A stretch of DNA of 8,908 nt from Methylomonas sp. (GTDB taxonomy: Bacteria; Pseudomonadota; Gammaproteobacteria; Methylococcales; Methylomonadaceae). This document shows, in pieces, positions 1 through 7,145 of the stretch (its first letter is position 1; the number at the start of each line of letters is the position of its first letter). Where the stretch lies: contig JAQTYP010000119.1 in assembly GCA_028688235.1 (NCBI GenBank), positions 1-8,908 on the forward strand, written 5' to 3'. The notes beneath the pieces are model-generated. The model was not told the origin of the DNA. It saw nothing but the letters and a program-made list of their open reading frames with translations, and did not search any database. The translations under genes were made by a program, and so were the position numbers.

Positions 1-411
1 GAAGGCGCGGCACGATGCATGCGTAATGCCTTGCGCGACGCCAGACTCAATGCTGGCGATGTCGATTACATCAATGCCCACGGTACATCGACACCGGCCG
101 GCGACGTTGGCGAAACACATGCGATGAAAACCGCATTGGGCGACCATGCTTATAAGGTGGCGGTGAGTTCGACCAAATCCATGATCGGTCATTTATTGGG
201 GGCGGCCGGCGGCATCGAAGCGGTATTGACCGCATTGGCGATCAAAAATCAAATCGCGCCACCGACGATCAATCTGGAAAATCCCGATCCCGAGTGCGAT
301 CTGGATTATGTGCCTAACACCGCTCGCGACATGAAGATCGATGTGGCTATCTCCAATTCCTTCGGCTTTGGCGGTACTAACGGCACATTGGTGTTCAAGC
401 GATACGCATAA
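1..411 (+). CDS. fabF: 3-oxoacyl-[acyl-carrier-protein] synthase II (KAS II), C-terminal part, cut by window start
   Basis: The open frame runs in from base 1, so only the last 136 residues are present. FabF condenses malonyl-ACP with acyl-ACP in cytosolic fatty acid elongation. Two active-site histidines are visible in their family motifs: NAHGTSTPAGD (His at local residue 27) and SSTKSMIGHLLGAAG (His at 64). They are spaced 37 residues apart, as His303 and His340 are in E. coli FabF. The terminal NSFGFGGTNG loop (119-128) is also intact. The catalytic cysteine would lie upstream of the window. It stops with TAA, 27 nt before pabC, in the same fabF-pabC order as in Pseudomonas and E. coli. 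A fabB-type KAS I is less likely because the match is closest to FabF around the TPAGD motif. Confidence 0.96.
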   Translation, partial: EGAARCMRNALRDARLNAGDVDYINAHGTSTPAGDVGETHAMKTALGDHAYKVAVSSTKSMIGHLLGAAGGIEAVLTALAIKNQIAPPTINLENPDPECDLDYVPNTARDMKIDVAISNSFGFGGTNGTLVFKRYA

Positions 412-425
412 TTTCTCTTTCCAAA

Positions 426-471
426 ACAGTGTCTGCCGATGTTCTTAGTGAATGGCGAACGCAGACACTGT
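426..471 (+). promoter_or_regulatory. Inverted repeat bracketing the pabC start codon
   Basis: The arms ACAGTGTCTGC (426-436) and GCAGACACTGT (461-471) are perfect 11-bp complements separated by 24 nt. The pabC ATG (439-441) lies between them. Inside the loop, GTTC (441-444) can also pair with GAAC (457-460), which leaves CGAT as a bulge and half-buries the start codon. No Shine-Dalgarno sequence is visible before the ATG. In mRNA this would be a stable hairpin over the initiation site. As DNA it could be a dyad operator. The structure is seen directly; a regulatory role is inference. Confidence 0.5.
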
Positions 472-1278
472 GTCGACGTCTCCGATAGAGGCTTCCAATA
501 CGGCGACGGTCTTTTCGAGACTGTCGAAGTTCTAAAAGGTCAGCCGCTTTTTTGGGGGCGGCATTTAAAGCGTTTAGTCGAAGGCTGCAAACGCCTATTG
601 ATTCCGCCTCCCGATTTAGCCCTGCTGGAAATGGACGCACGTCAACTGTGTACCGGGGTCGATAGGGCTGTATTGAAGCTTATCGTCACCCGAGGAAGCG
701 GGGGACGGGGTTATCGGCAACCCGATCCCGTCGCGCCGACCCGAGTGCTCGGCTTGCATCCCTTCCCCCACTATCCCGATCAGTATCAATCCGAAGGCGT
801 CGTGGCGCGTTTTTGCCACCAGCGTTTGGCAATAAATCCGGCTTTGGCCGGCATCAAGCACATGAACCGCCTGGAGCAGATTCTGGCCAGAGCGGAATGG
901 AATGACGACGCCGTGCAAGAGGGCTTGATGCTGGACTGCGACGGGCATGTCGTCGAGGGTACGATGAGCAATTTATTCTTCGTCAAAAACGGCGTTTTAC
1001 ACACGCCTGAGTTGAGCCGATGTGGAATAGCAGGGATAGTGCGAGAAATTGTGATAGACTTGGCATTTCGCAACAACATAGTTGTGCTTGAGCAACAGTT
1101 CGATGGGTCGAGTGCGTTAACGGCGGATGAGATTTTTGTCACCAATTCGGTGATAGGAATTTGGCCGATTAGGCAGCTCGAGCGACAGTGCTTCGATGCG
1201 GGCAGGATCACCCGCAGTTTTCAGCAATGGTATGCGGAAGCACGCATAACGGAGACAGCATTGTGGTTAGAAGCATAG
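439..1278 (+). CDS. pabC: Aminodeoxychorismate lyase (4-amino-4-deoxychorismate lyase)
   Basis: This 279-residue protein belongs to the PLP-dependent fold-type IV aminotransferase/lyase family. PabC removes pyruvate from 4-amino-4-deoxychorismate to give p-aminobenzoate for folate synthesis in the cytosol. The N-terminus MFLVNGER and the motif SDRGFQYGDGLFET (15-28) match E. coli PabC closely. RGSGGRGY is at 85-92. The PLP-binding lysine is Lys140 in AGIKHMNRLEQ, and the VVEGTMSNLF segment (171-180) carries the conserved Glu and cofactor-phosphate contacts. Its length is close to the usual 270. The start is set by homology, because the upstream bases have no clear ribosome site and fold into a hairpin. 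The 3' end overlaps the chosen mltG start by 16 nt, which suggests translational coupling. A branched-chain aminotransferase is the main alternative but fits the motifs and neighbours less well. Confidence 0.95.
   Translation: MFLVNGERRHCVDVSDRGFQYGDGLFETVEVLKGQPLFWGRHLKRLVEGCKRLLIPPPDLALLEMDARQLCTGVDRAVLKLIVTRGSGGRGYRQPDPVAPTRVLGLHPFPHYPDQYQSEGVVARFCHQRLAINPALAGIKHMNRLEQILARAEWNDDAVQEGLMLDCDGHVVEGTMSNLFFVKNGVLHTPELSRCGIAGIVREIVIDLAFRNNIVVLEQQFDGSSALTADEIFVTNSVIGIWPIRQLERQCFDAGRITRSFQQWYAEARITETALWLEA
1251..1254 (+). promoter_or_regulatory. Ribosome binding site that decides the mltG start
   Basis: GGAG lies 8 nt before a GTG codon at 1263, inside the end of pabC. Starting there puts the hydrophobic anchor directly at the N-terminus, as expected for MltG. 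The longer frame from ATG 1188 would add 25 hydrophilic residues ahead of it. Confidence 0.65.
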
Positions 1279-2252
1279 TGGCGTTTACTTCCTTGATGGT
1301 TTTAGGCTTGTTATTGGTCTGGGGAGGCATGCATCATCATATTTTGAAAAAAAAACCGGTGGTTATGCAGTCGCTATCGCTGGAAATCAAAAAAGGCGAT
1401 ACGCTGGATAGCGTCATCAGGCAATTGCGGGCCCAAGGCATCGCGGTAAACAAGTTCTGGTTCAAGATATACGCCTATCGTACCCATCTGGATAGAATGT
1501 TGAAAGTGGGTGAATATGTGCTGAATAAAGGCGCGACGGCTGTTGATATTTTAGCGATGCTCAAAGAAGGCAAAACCCGCCGATATGCCATCACTTTCCC
1601 GGAAGGCTGGAGCTTCAAGAAAATGTTCCTAGCTATCCAAGAAAATCCTAATTTGCAACATACCTTGTCGGACGATGATTTGGATGGTGTGATGCAAAAG
1701 ATCGGTTCCGATCAGCCCCACCCCGAAGGACAATTCTTCCCCGATACCTATTTTTTCGAGAAAAACAGTTCGGATGTGGAGCTGTTGAAGCGCGCTCATG
1801 ACAAAATGCAGGGAGTACTGGCTTCGGAATGGCAAAAGCGCGATAAGGACGTGCCGGTGGAAAGTGCCTACGAAGCCTTGATCCTGGCTTCCATTATCGA
1901 AAAAGAAACCGCCGCAGCCGAAGAGCGCAAAAAAATTGCCGGCGTATTTAGCCGGCGCTTGAAAAAAGACATGTTGCTGCAAACCGACCCTACTGTGATT
2001 TACGGCATGGGGAATGACTATCGAGGCAACATTCGCCGTAGGGACTTGCGCGATCCTACGCCATATAACACTTACGTCAATAAAGGTTTGCCGCCGACCC
2101 CGATAGCCATGCCCGGCAAAGCGGCGATAGAAGCGGCTTTGCATCCTGCGGATGGCGACGAATTGTTTTTCGTGGCTAGAGGCAACGGCCGGCACGCGTT
2201 TTCGGCGACCTACGCGATGCATGAAAAATATGTCCAGACTTATCAACGATGA
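1263..2252 (+). CDS. mltG: Endolytic murein transglycosylase MltG (YceG family)
   Basis: MltG is an inner-membrane lytic transglycosylase that cuts nascent peptidoglycan strands and sets glycan length. With the GTG start the protein has 329 residues (E. coli: 340). A membrane anchor comes first (residues 4-20), followed by a LysM-like region (about 40-105, with IKKGDTLDSVI) and the YceG catalytic domain. The motif LASIIEKETA (208-217) holds the catalytic glutamate Glu213, equivalent to E. coli Glu218. QTDPTVIYG (240-248) and the YNTY...GLPPTPIAMPG segment (268-285) are further family signatures. The ORF is open from ATG 1188, but the GGAG-GTG arrangement and the anchor position favour 1263. 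It overlaps pabC upstream, and its TGA overlaps the tmk ATG (ATGA), so translation is likely coupled along the block. Confidence 0.94.
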   Translation: MVRSIVAFTSLMVLGLLLVWGGMHHHILKKKPVVMQSLSLEIKKGDTLDSVIRQLRAQGIAVNKFWFKIYAYRTHLDRMLKVGEYVLNKGATAVDILAMLKEGKTRRYAITFPEGWSFKKMFLAIQENPNLQHTLSDDDLDGVMQKIGSDQPHPEGQFFPDTYFFEKNSSDVELLKRAHDKMQGVLASEWQKRDKDVPVESAYEALILASIIEKETAAAEERKKIAGVFSRRLKKDMLLQTDPTVIYGMGNDYRGNIRRRDLRDPTPYNTYVNKGLPPTPIAMPGKAAIEAALHPADGDELFFVARGNGRHAFSATYAMHEKYVQTYQR

Positions 2253-2875
2253 AGTCAGGGCGATTCATTACCCTGGAAGGCGGGGATGGCGTCGGCAAAT
2301 CCACCAATTTGCAGTTCATCGAAACGCTGTTGCATGAAAAGCAGATCGAGGTCATCGTTACTCGAGAGCCGGGCGGTACCGAGCTGGCCGAGAGCATCCG
2401 CCAGCTATTGCTGACCAAACACCGCGAGACCATTACACCGGAAGCCGAGTTGTTGCTGATGTTTGCGGCGCGCTCGCAACATATAGCGCACGTAATTTTA
2501 CCGGCCTTGAGGCAAGGCCAATGGGTATTGTGTGACCGCTTCACCGACGCAACCTATGCTTACCAAGGCGGCGGGCGCAATATGGATATTCGACTGATTA
2601 ATTGGTTGGAACAAACTGTGCAAGGCGACTTGCGGCCGGATTTGACTTTGTTGTTGGACGCCCCAGTGGAAACTGGCATGTCTCGTGCTCAGCACCGGCG
2701 GGAGCTCGATCGCTTCGAGAGTGAACAATTGAGTTTTTTTGAACGCGTGAGACTTACCTATCTGCAACGAGCCGAGCAAGAGCCTGAGCGCTACGTCATC
2801 GTCGATGCCAGCCTGCCGCTACCTGAGGTGCAAATCCGGATCAGGGCGGCGATAGAGGCTCTTTGCGAGCAATGA
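2249..2875 (+). CDS. tmk: Thymidylate kinase (dTMP kinase)
   Basis: Tmk phosphorylates dTMP to dTDP with ATP in the cytosol, an essential step toward dTTP. The 208-residue protein opens with a P-loop, EGGDGVGKST (10-19). It then has TREPGGT (38-44), the DRF nucleotide-binding motif (96-98) and YQGGGR (105-110). The arginine-rich LID, RAQHRRELDRFE (146-157), follows. The P-loop has no arginine and the LID carries several, which is the type II (E. coli-like) bacterial arrangement. The start is firm because the N-terminus aligns with E. coli Tmk. The ATG overlaps the mltG stop by 4 nt, and the TGA overlaps the holB ATG in the same way. No ribosome site is obvious, consistent with coupled translation. 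Confidence 0.97.
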   Translation: MKSGRFITLEGGDGVGKSTNLQFIETLLHEKQIEVIVTREPGGTELAESIRQLLLTKHRETITPEAELLLMFAARSQHIAHVILPALRQGQWVLCDRFTDATYAYQGGGRNMDIRLINWLEQTVQGDLRPDLTLLLDAPVETGMSRAQHRRELDRFESEQLSFFERVRLTYLQRAEQEPERYVIVDASLPLPEVQIRIRAAIEALCEQ

Positions 2876-3870
2876 GTACCGCGACCTCCGTCTATCCCTG
2901 GCAGCAAGAGGTCTGGGCTTATCTTCAGGGCTATCTCGAGCAGCAACGTATTCCGCAGGCTTTGCTGATAAGCGGTCCGTCAGGCATAGGTAAACGCCAT
3001 TTGGCCAATGCCTTTGCCGCCAGTTTAATGTGTCGGATGCCGTTAGTCGATCATTCGGCGTGCGGCCATTGTCAAAGTTGCACCTTATTGGCGGCGCAAA
3101 CCCATACCGATTTATTGGTCGTCGAGCCGGATGAGCCCGGCAAGGCGATCGGTATCGACAAGATCAGGCAACTCATCGTCAAATTGGCGTTGAAACCGCA
3201 ATTCGAAACCAGTCGTGTGGTGATCATCACTCCGGCCGATCAGATGAATACCGCATCGGCCAATGCCTTTTTGAAATGTCTGGAAGAGCCTACCGAACGC
3301 ACCTGCTTGATATTATTGACCGAGAAGCCATCGCGTTTACCCGCGACTATTCGCAGCCGTTGTCAAAGCGTGCAATGCCCGCCACCTGATCGCAAAATCG
3401 CCGTAACCTGGTTGCAACAGCAGGGAGCCCGGGAAGATGCCGATTTGTTGTTGAGTTTGTCGCTGCGAGCGCCTCTGGTGGCAAAAGCCTACTCGGAACA
3501 GGGCTTGATTGGTGTCAGGAAGGCCTATTTCGATGTTTGGGTACAACTTGCCGACGGTAAGCAGAACATCGTCGCGATTGCCGAACAATGGCAAAAAGCG
3601 GAGAGTCTCGACTTGGCCACGCTTTACAGATGGATGTCGAGTTGGGTCGCCGATACCATCAAAATCGCCCATGGCGCCGATACCGGCAGTCTGCAAAATC
3701 CGGATTTCAAAAAATCCTTGCAAGCCTTGGCCGAGCGGCTAGAATTGACGGGGCTTTACCGGTTTTACGACGACTTGCTGATGGCGCAAGCCCAACTCGG
3801 CACTCAAATCAACAAGCAATTAATGCTAGAGCAGATATTGATCAACTGGTCGCAACTGAATATTCGATAA
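2872..3870 (+). CDS. holB: DNA polymerase III subunit delta'
   Basis: Delta' is the rigid stator subunit of the clamp-loader complex that places the sliding clamp on DNA. This AAA+ protein has 332 residues (E. coli: 334). A Walker A-like GPSGIGK is at 35-41, better preserved than in E. coli delta'. A zinc module is formed by Cys54, Cys64, Cys67 and Cys70. The NTASANAFLKCLEEP segment (126-140) and the SRC motif with its arginine finger (162-164) are typical of the family. The ATG at 2872 overlaps the tmk stop (ATGA). The upstream TTG at 2863 in the same frame is less likely because it would deepen the overlap without adding a conserved residue. pilZ begins 4 nt after its stop, the same holB-pilZ linkage seen in Pseudomonas. 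Confidence 0.95.
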   Translation: MSTATSVYPWQQEVWAYLQGYLEQQRIPQALLISGPSGIGKRHLANAFAASLMCRMPLVDHSACGHCQSCTLLAAQTHTDLLVVEPDEPGKAIGIDKIRQLIVKLALKPQFETSRVVIITPADQMNTASANAFLKCLEEPTERTCLILLTEKPSRLPATIRSRCQSVQCPPPDRKIAVTWLQQQGAREDADLLLSLSLRAPLVAKAYSEQGLIGVRKAYFDVWVQLADGKQNIVAIAEQWQKAESLDLATLYRWMSSWVADTIKIAHGADTGSLQNPDFKKSLQALAERLELTGLYRFYDDLLMAQAQLGTQINKQLMLEQILINWSQLNIR

Positions 3871-3874
3871 CAAA

Positions 3875-4225
3875 ATGGCGGAATCAGCACCACGGCAAGG
3901 CATCTTGTCATTATCCATCAAAGATAAAAACGCGCTTTACGCCGCCTATATGCCGTTCATTAAAAACGGCGGACTATTCATTCCCACCAAACGTGAATAT
4001 CAAATGGGTGAAGAGGTCTTCATGTTGTTGAATTTGATGGAAGAGACCGAGCGCTTGCCGATAGCCGGCAAAATCATCTGGAAAACTCCCGTCGGCGCGG
4101 AAGGCTATCGGGCTCCCGGCATAGGCGTACAATTCAGCGATCAAGACGGCGGCATGGCCCGCAATAAAATAGAAACTTATCTGGCCGGTGCGCTGGAATC
4201 CGATCGCTCCACCCACACGATGTAA
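3875..4225 (+). CDS. pilZ: PilZ, type IV pilus biogenesis protein
   Basis: This 116-residue PilZ-domain protein closely resembles the founding Pseudomonas aeruginosa PilZ (118 aa). Shared segments include GILSLSIKDK (9-18), YAAYMPFIKNGGLFIPT (22-38), GEEVFMLLNL (45-54) and ARNKIETYLAGAL (95-107). The last residues STHTM are also family-typical. The canonical c-di-GMP motif (RxxxR followed by D/NxSxxG) is absent. That fits the non-binding class, which supports pilus assembly through partner proteins such as FimX and PilB. Those partners are outside the window, so the role here is by family. It follows holB by 4 nt without a good ribosome site and precedes tatD by 48 nt, as in Pseudomonas. Confidence 0.95.
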   Translation: MAESAPRQGILSLSIKDKNALYAAYMPFIKNGGLFIPTKREYQMGEEVFMLLNLMEETERLPIAGKIIWKTPVGAEGYRAPGIGVQFSDQDGGMARNKIETYLAGALESDRSTHTM

Positions 4226-4273
4226 TCACCTCCTTGCTGCGCCCTTCGAACACGGCCGCAGGCCTGACTATTT

Positions 4274-5044
4274 ATGTTTATAGACTCCCATTGCCATCTC
4301 GATCGTATCGATCTAAAACCCTACCATAACGATTTCGACCTCTTCGTCGCAGATGCCCGCCGCAAAGAAATCAGTCGCATGCTGTGCATAGGCATCGACT
4401 TGGAATCGTATTCGGACATGCTGGCTTTGGTCGAACCCTATCCTGAGATTTCGGTGTCGGTCGGCGTGCATCCTAACGTCACCGAGGGCAGGGAACCGTC
4501 GGTCGACGAGTTGCTGCAATTGGCCACACACGATAAGGTCATCGCCATCGGTGAGACCGGTCTGGATTATTTTCACGGCAAGGGCGATACGGAATGGCAG
4601 TTTCGGCGCTTCAGTAACCATATCCAGGTTGCCAAAACACTGAACAAGCCTTTGATCATCCACACCCGCGACGCTGGCCACGACTCGTTGGATCTGTTGC
4701 GCCGGGAAGGCGCCGATAGCGTCGGCGGCATCATTCATTGTTTTACCGAAGACTGGGCTTATGCCGAAAAGGCCTTGGAACTGGGTTTTTATATTTCCTT
4801 TTCCGGCATCGTGACCTTCAAGAATGCCCACGCTATCAAGGAAGTAGCGCAGAAAGTGCCTGCCGATCGCTTCCTGATCGAAACCGATTCGCCTTATCTG
4901 GCGCCGTCGCCCTATAGAGGTAAGCCTAATTATCCAACTTATGTCCGGTATGTGGCCGAGCATATTGCCGAACTGCGCGGCAGTACAGTCGAAGAGATTG
5001 CCGAATTATCGACAGGCAACTTTCACCGTTTGTTTGGGTTGTAG
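4274..5044 (+). CDS. TatD-family metal-dependent hydrolase/DNase (YcfH type)
   Basis: This 256-residue TIM-barrel amidohydrolase-fold protein closely resembles E. coli YcfH. Family members act as metal-dependent deoxyribonucleases; the exact substrate of the YcfH branch is not settled. Metal ligands are visible in order: DSHCHLD with His6 and His8, GETGLDY with Glu94, IIHTRDA with His130, IIHCFTED with His155, and ETDSPYLAP with Asp205. All are intact, so the enzyme should be active. The start is fixed by the MFIDSHCHLD N-terminus, although no Shine-Dalgarno sequence precedes it. The 48-nt gap after pilZ contains a weak hairpin (CTGCG 4237-4241 with CGCAG 4257-4261). This is the last gene of the co-directional block. 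Confidence 0.94.
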   Translation: MFIDSHCHLDRIDLKPYHNDFDLFVADARRKEISRMLCIGIDLESYSDMLALVEPYPEISVSVGVHPNVTEGREPSVDELLQLATHDKVIAIGETGLDYFHGKGDTEWQFRRFSNHIQVAKTLNKPLIIHTRDAGHDSLDLLRREGADSVGGIIHCFTEDWAYAEKALELGFYISFSGIVTFKNAHAIKEVAQKVPADRFLIETDSPYLAPSPYRGKPNYPTYVRYVAEHIAELRGSTVEEIAELSTGNFHRLFGL

Positions 5045-5068
5045 TGGCTATAGTGCAGGAAAGCGGGC

Positions 5069-5105
5069 AAAAAAAACGGTCAGGTACGAGAAGGGACCTG
5101 ACCGT
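5069..5105 (-). terminator. Intrinsic terminator reading leftward on the minus strand
   Basis: Perfect 10-bp arms ACGGTCAGGT (5076-5085) and ACCTGACCGT (5096-5105) enclose a 10-nt loop. On the minus strand the stem is followed by a run of seven further T residues (complement of 5069-5075). On the plus strand no T run follows, so it should not terminate tatD efficiently. No recognised minus-strand gene lies just upstream of it. It may end a small RNA or block antisense transcription into tatD. Confidence 0.75.
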
Positions 5106-5237
5106 CGCGAGAGGGAAGTAACTCTATTTCTCCGAGGAGACGCATACAAGAGTCGCATGTAGTCTAGCAAATTCAAACACTTTAACTATGTGGCATATCG
5201 TCGCGTGACAAATTGTCGCTGAACATATCGAGTATTC
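5106..5237. other. Intergenic leader before rlmG, possible site of a minus-strand small RNA
   Basis: No protein-coding gene is supported here. A short palindrome (TCTCC/GGAGA, 5129-5140) and two loosely similar 13-nt units (5138-5150 and 5151-5163) are visible. On the plus strand, TTCAAA (5172-5177) and TATCGT (5196-5201) with an 18-nt spacer is a weak candidate promoter for rlmG. On the minus strand TTGTCA (5211-5206) resembles a -35 box, but the -10 hexamer at proper spacing is poor. The region ends directly at the rlmG ATG, which has no strong ribosome site. Confidence 0.3.
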
Positions 5238-6374
5238 ATGCACACCGTTCTTGAAGTGCCGCAAGGCCGTTTCGAACTTCGCCGTTTACCTTATCGGCAA
5301 AACGAATTATTGCAAGCGTGGGATGCCGCCGACGAATATCTGCTGCATCATCTGGCCGATGCCGATATTCCGCCGGCCGTAGCCAATATCGTCATTTTGA
5401 ATGATAGCTTCGGTGCGTTGGCGTTGGCCTTGCACAGCCATAGGCCAACCGCGATTTCCGATTCATTTCTATCCCAACAAGCCACTCGAAATAATATGGA
5501 AATCAATGGGATGCCGGCCGATAACCTGCAATTGCTGGACAGCCTGAGTCTGCCGTTCGCCCCCATCGATTACTTGTTGATCAAAATTCCCAAGAACTTG
5601 GGCTTGTTGGAGTATCAGTTGCACCGTTTGCGACCCTTGCTGAAGCAAGGCAGCAAGATCATTGCCGCCGGCATGGTCAAAGCCATGTCGGCCAATGCCT
5701 GGAAATTATTGCAGCGGTTGACCGGTCCGACCGTACCTTCGGTGGCGGTCAAAAAGGCCCGCTTGATTTTTACTACGTTCGACCCGCAATTGACGCCGCC
5801 GGCCAATCCGTTTCCCGTAAGCTACCCATTGGAACAGAGCGAATTGACCCTAGTCAATCACGCCAACGTGTTTTCCCGTGACCGCCTGGACATAGGGACC
5901 CGCTTGCTGCTGCAACATCTGCCGGATAATCCGGATTATCGAAAATTGATCGACTTGGGTTGCGGTAACGGTGTGGTGGGACTCATGTTGGCCAAACGCT
6001 TACCCGATGCGCAAATCCGTTTTATAGACGAATCGTTTATGGCCATCGCTTCGGCACGGGAAAATTTCCAGCAAGCTTTCCAGGGGCAGAGACAGGCTGA
6101 GTTCAGTGTCGGGGATTGTTTGACAGGCATCGCCGAAGATAGCGCCGATTGCATCGTATGCAACCCGCCGTTTCATCAGCAACATGCCGTCGGCGATCAT
6201 ATCGCTTGGCAGATGTTTCGACAGTCGCACAAAGTCTTACGAAAGGGCGGCGAGTTGCGGGTTATAGGCAACCGGCATTTGAATTATCATCAAAGCTTGA
6301 AGAAGCTGTTCGGTAATTGGGAAACGCTAGCCAGTAACGCCAAGTTCGTCATTATCAAGGCCATAAAGCGCTGA
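5238..6374 (+). CDS. rlmG: 23S rRNA (guanine-1835-N2)-methyltransferase
   Basis: RlmG uses S-adenosylmethionine to methylate N2 of G1835 in 23S rRNA. The protein has 378 residues, the same as E. coli RlmG (YgjO), and shows its two-domain plan. The N-terminal half is a degenerate methyltransferase-like domain containing LLQAWDAADEYLL (25-37) and ILNDSFGAL (53-61). The linker NHANVFSRDRLDIG (207-220) leads into the catalytic domain. There, LIDLGCGNGVVGL (237-249) is the SAM-binding motif, FIDES (263-267) follows, and NPPFHQQHAVGDHIAWQMF (309-327) carries the NPPF catalytic motif. RsmC, the 16S m2G1207 enzyme, has the same fold. The N-terminal WDAADEYLL region and the C-terminal LKKLFGN...KFVIIKA favour RlmG. 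The stop codon abuts that of the convergent gloB. Confidence 0.93.
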   Translation: MHTVLEVPQGRFELRRLPYRQNELLQAWDAADEYLLHHLADADIPPAVANIVILNDSFGALALALHSHRPTAISDSFLSQQATRNNMEINGMPADNLQLLDSLSLPFAPIDYLLIKIPKNLGLLEYQLHRLRPLLKQGSKIIAAGMVKAMSANAWKLLQRLTGPTVPSVAVKKARLIFTTFDPQLTPPANPFPVSYPLEQSELTLVNHANVFSRDRLDIGTRLLLQHLPDNPDYRKLIDLGCGNGVVGLMLAKRLPDAQIRFIDESFMAIASARENFQQAFQGQRQAEFSVGDCLTGIAEDSADCIVCNPPFHQQHAVGDHIAWQMFRQSHKVLRKGGELRVIGNRHLNYHQSLKKLFGNWETLASNAKFVIIKAIKR

Positions 6375-7145
6375 TCAGCGAAAACTGTCTTTCAATAACC
6401 TGACCTTGGCGAATACTTGCGCGGGGCTGTCGGTATCGCTTGCGCCGATAGCCCGGCGTAGGCTGGGACTCTGTTCCCGCAAAAACGGATTGGTCGCCAA
6501 TTCCATCGCCAATGTCGACGGCACGGTGGCTAAGCATAGGCGCCGCAGTTCTGCAACTTCGGCCTGGCGATCGTGTAATGCCTGATTATCCATTTCGATC
6601 GTCAACGCGAAACGGCCATTCGCTTCTGTATATTCATGAGCGCAATAGATTCTGGTGTCGTGGGGGAGTGTTTTTAATTTTTGCAGAGACTGCCACATTT
6701 CTTCGGCGCTGCCTTCGAACAAGCGCCCGCAACCCAAGGAAAACAGCGTGTCGCCGCAGAACAAAGCGGCACTATCCTGGCAGTAATAAACGATATGGCC
6801 GCTGGTATGGCCAGGTGTGGAGATGATCCTAAAACTTTGTCGACCCAAGCCGATCGTATCGCCTTCCTCGACGGCGATATCGATGCCCGGAATCCGCTGC
6901 CTGTCGGCTAAGGCGCCAACGATTTTGCAAGCCGTAGCCTGTTTCAATTGCAGATTGGCGCCGACATGGTCGCCGTGATGGTGAGTGTTGAATATGTAAT
7001 TCAACGACCAGCCTTTTTGATGTAAGGCCTCCAATACCGGCTCGGCATCGGCCGGATCGACTACAGCCGTTTCGCCTCGTTCCGCATCGTGCAGCAGGTA
7101 AATGTAGTTGTCCGATAATGCGTTTAATTGAAGTATTTGTAACAT
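6375..7145 (-). CDS. gloB: Hydroxyacylglutathione hydrolase (glyoxalase II)
   Basis: GloB hydrolyses S-D-lactoylglutathione to D-lactate and glutathione, the second step of methylglyoxal detoxification in the cytosol. From ATG 7145 the protein has 256 residues (E. coli: 251). The metallo-beta-lactamase motif THHHGDH gives ligands His55, His57, Asp59 and His60. TPGHTSGH gives His113, CGDTLF gives Asp132, and CAHEYT gives His170, so the dinuclear site is complete. The C-terminal helical domain with NPFLR (219-223) and a basic tail is typical of the glutathione-binding part. The frame stays open to a GTG at 7301, but those 52 extra residues are arginine-rich and unlike the family, and MLQILQLNALSDNYIY is the family N-terminus. 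No lyase gene (gloA) is in the window. Confidence 0.95.
   Translation of the reverse strand: MLQILQLNALSDNYIYLLHDAERGETAVVDPADAEPVLEALHQKGWSLNYIFNTHHHGDHVGANLQLKQATACKIVGALADRQRIPGIDIAVEEGDTIGLGRQSFRIISTPGHTSGHIVYYCQDSAALFCGDTLFSLGCGRLFEGSAEEMWQSLQKLKTLPHDTRIYCAHEYTEANGRFALTIEMDNQALHDRQAEVAELRRLCLATVPSTLAMELATNPFLREQSPSLRRAIGASDTDSPAQVFAKVRLLKDSFR

Noticed and set aside
1629..2246. 205-codon open frame on the minus strand inside mltG
   Set aside because: It is fully antisense to the MltG catalytic domain, with no family features and no ribosome site seen.
3588..4031. 147-codon plus-strand frame spanning the holB-pilZ junction
   Set aside because: It overlaps two strongly supported genes in another frame, and its composition is arginine- and serine-rich without any motif.
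4313..4963. 216-codon open frame on the minus strand inside tatD
   Set aside because: It lies entirely opposite a well-conserved gene with all metal ligands and shows no recognisable domain. It is a codon-bias shadow.
5076..5105. Possible terminator for tatD on the plus strand
   Set aside because: The stem is followed by CGCGAGAGGG on the plus strand with no T run. The T run exists only on the minus strand.
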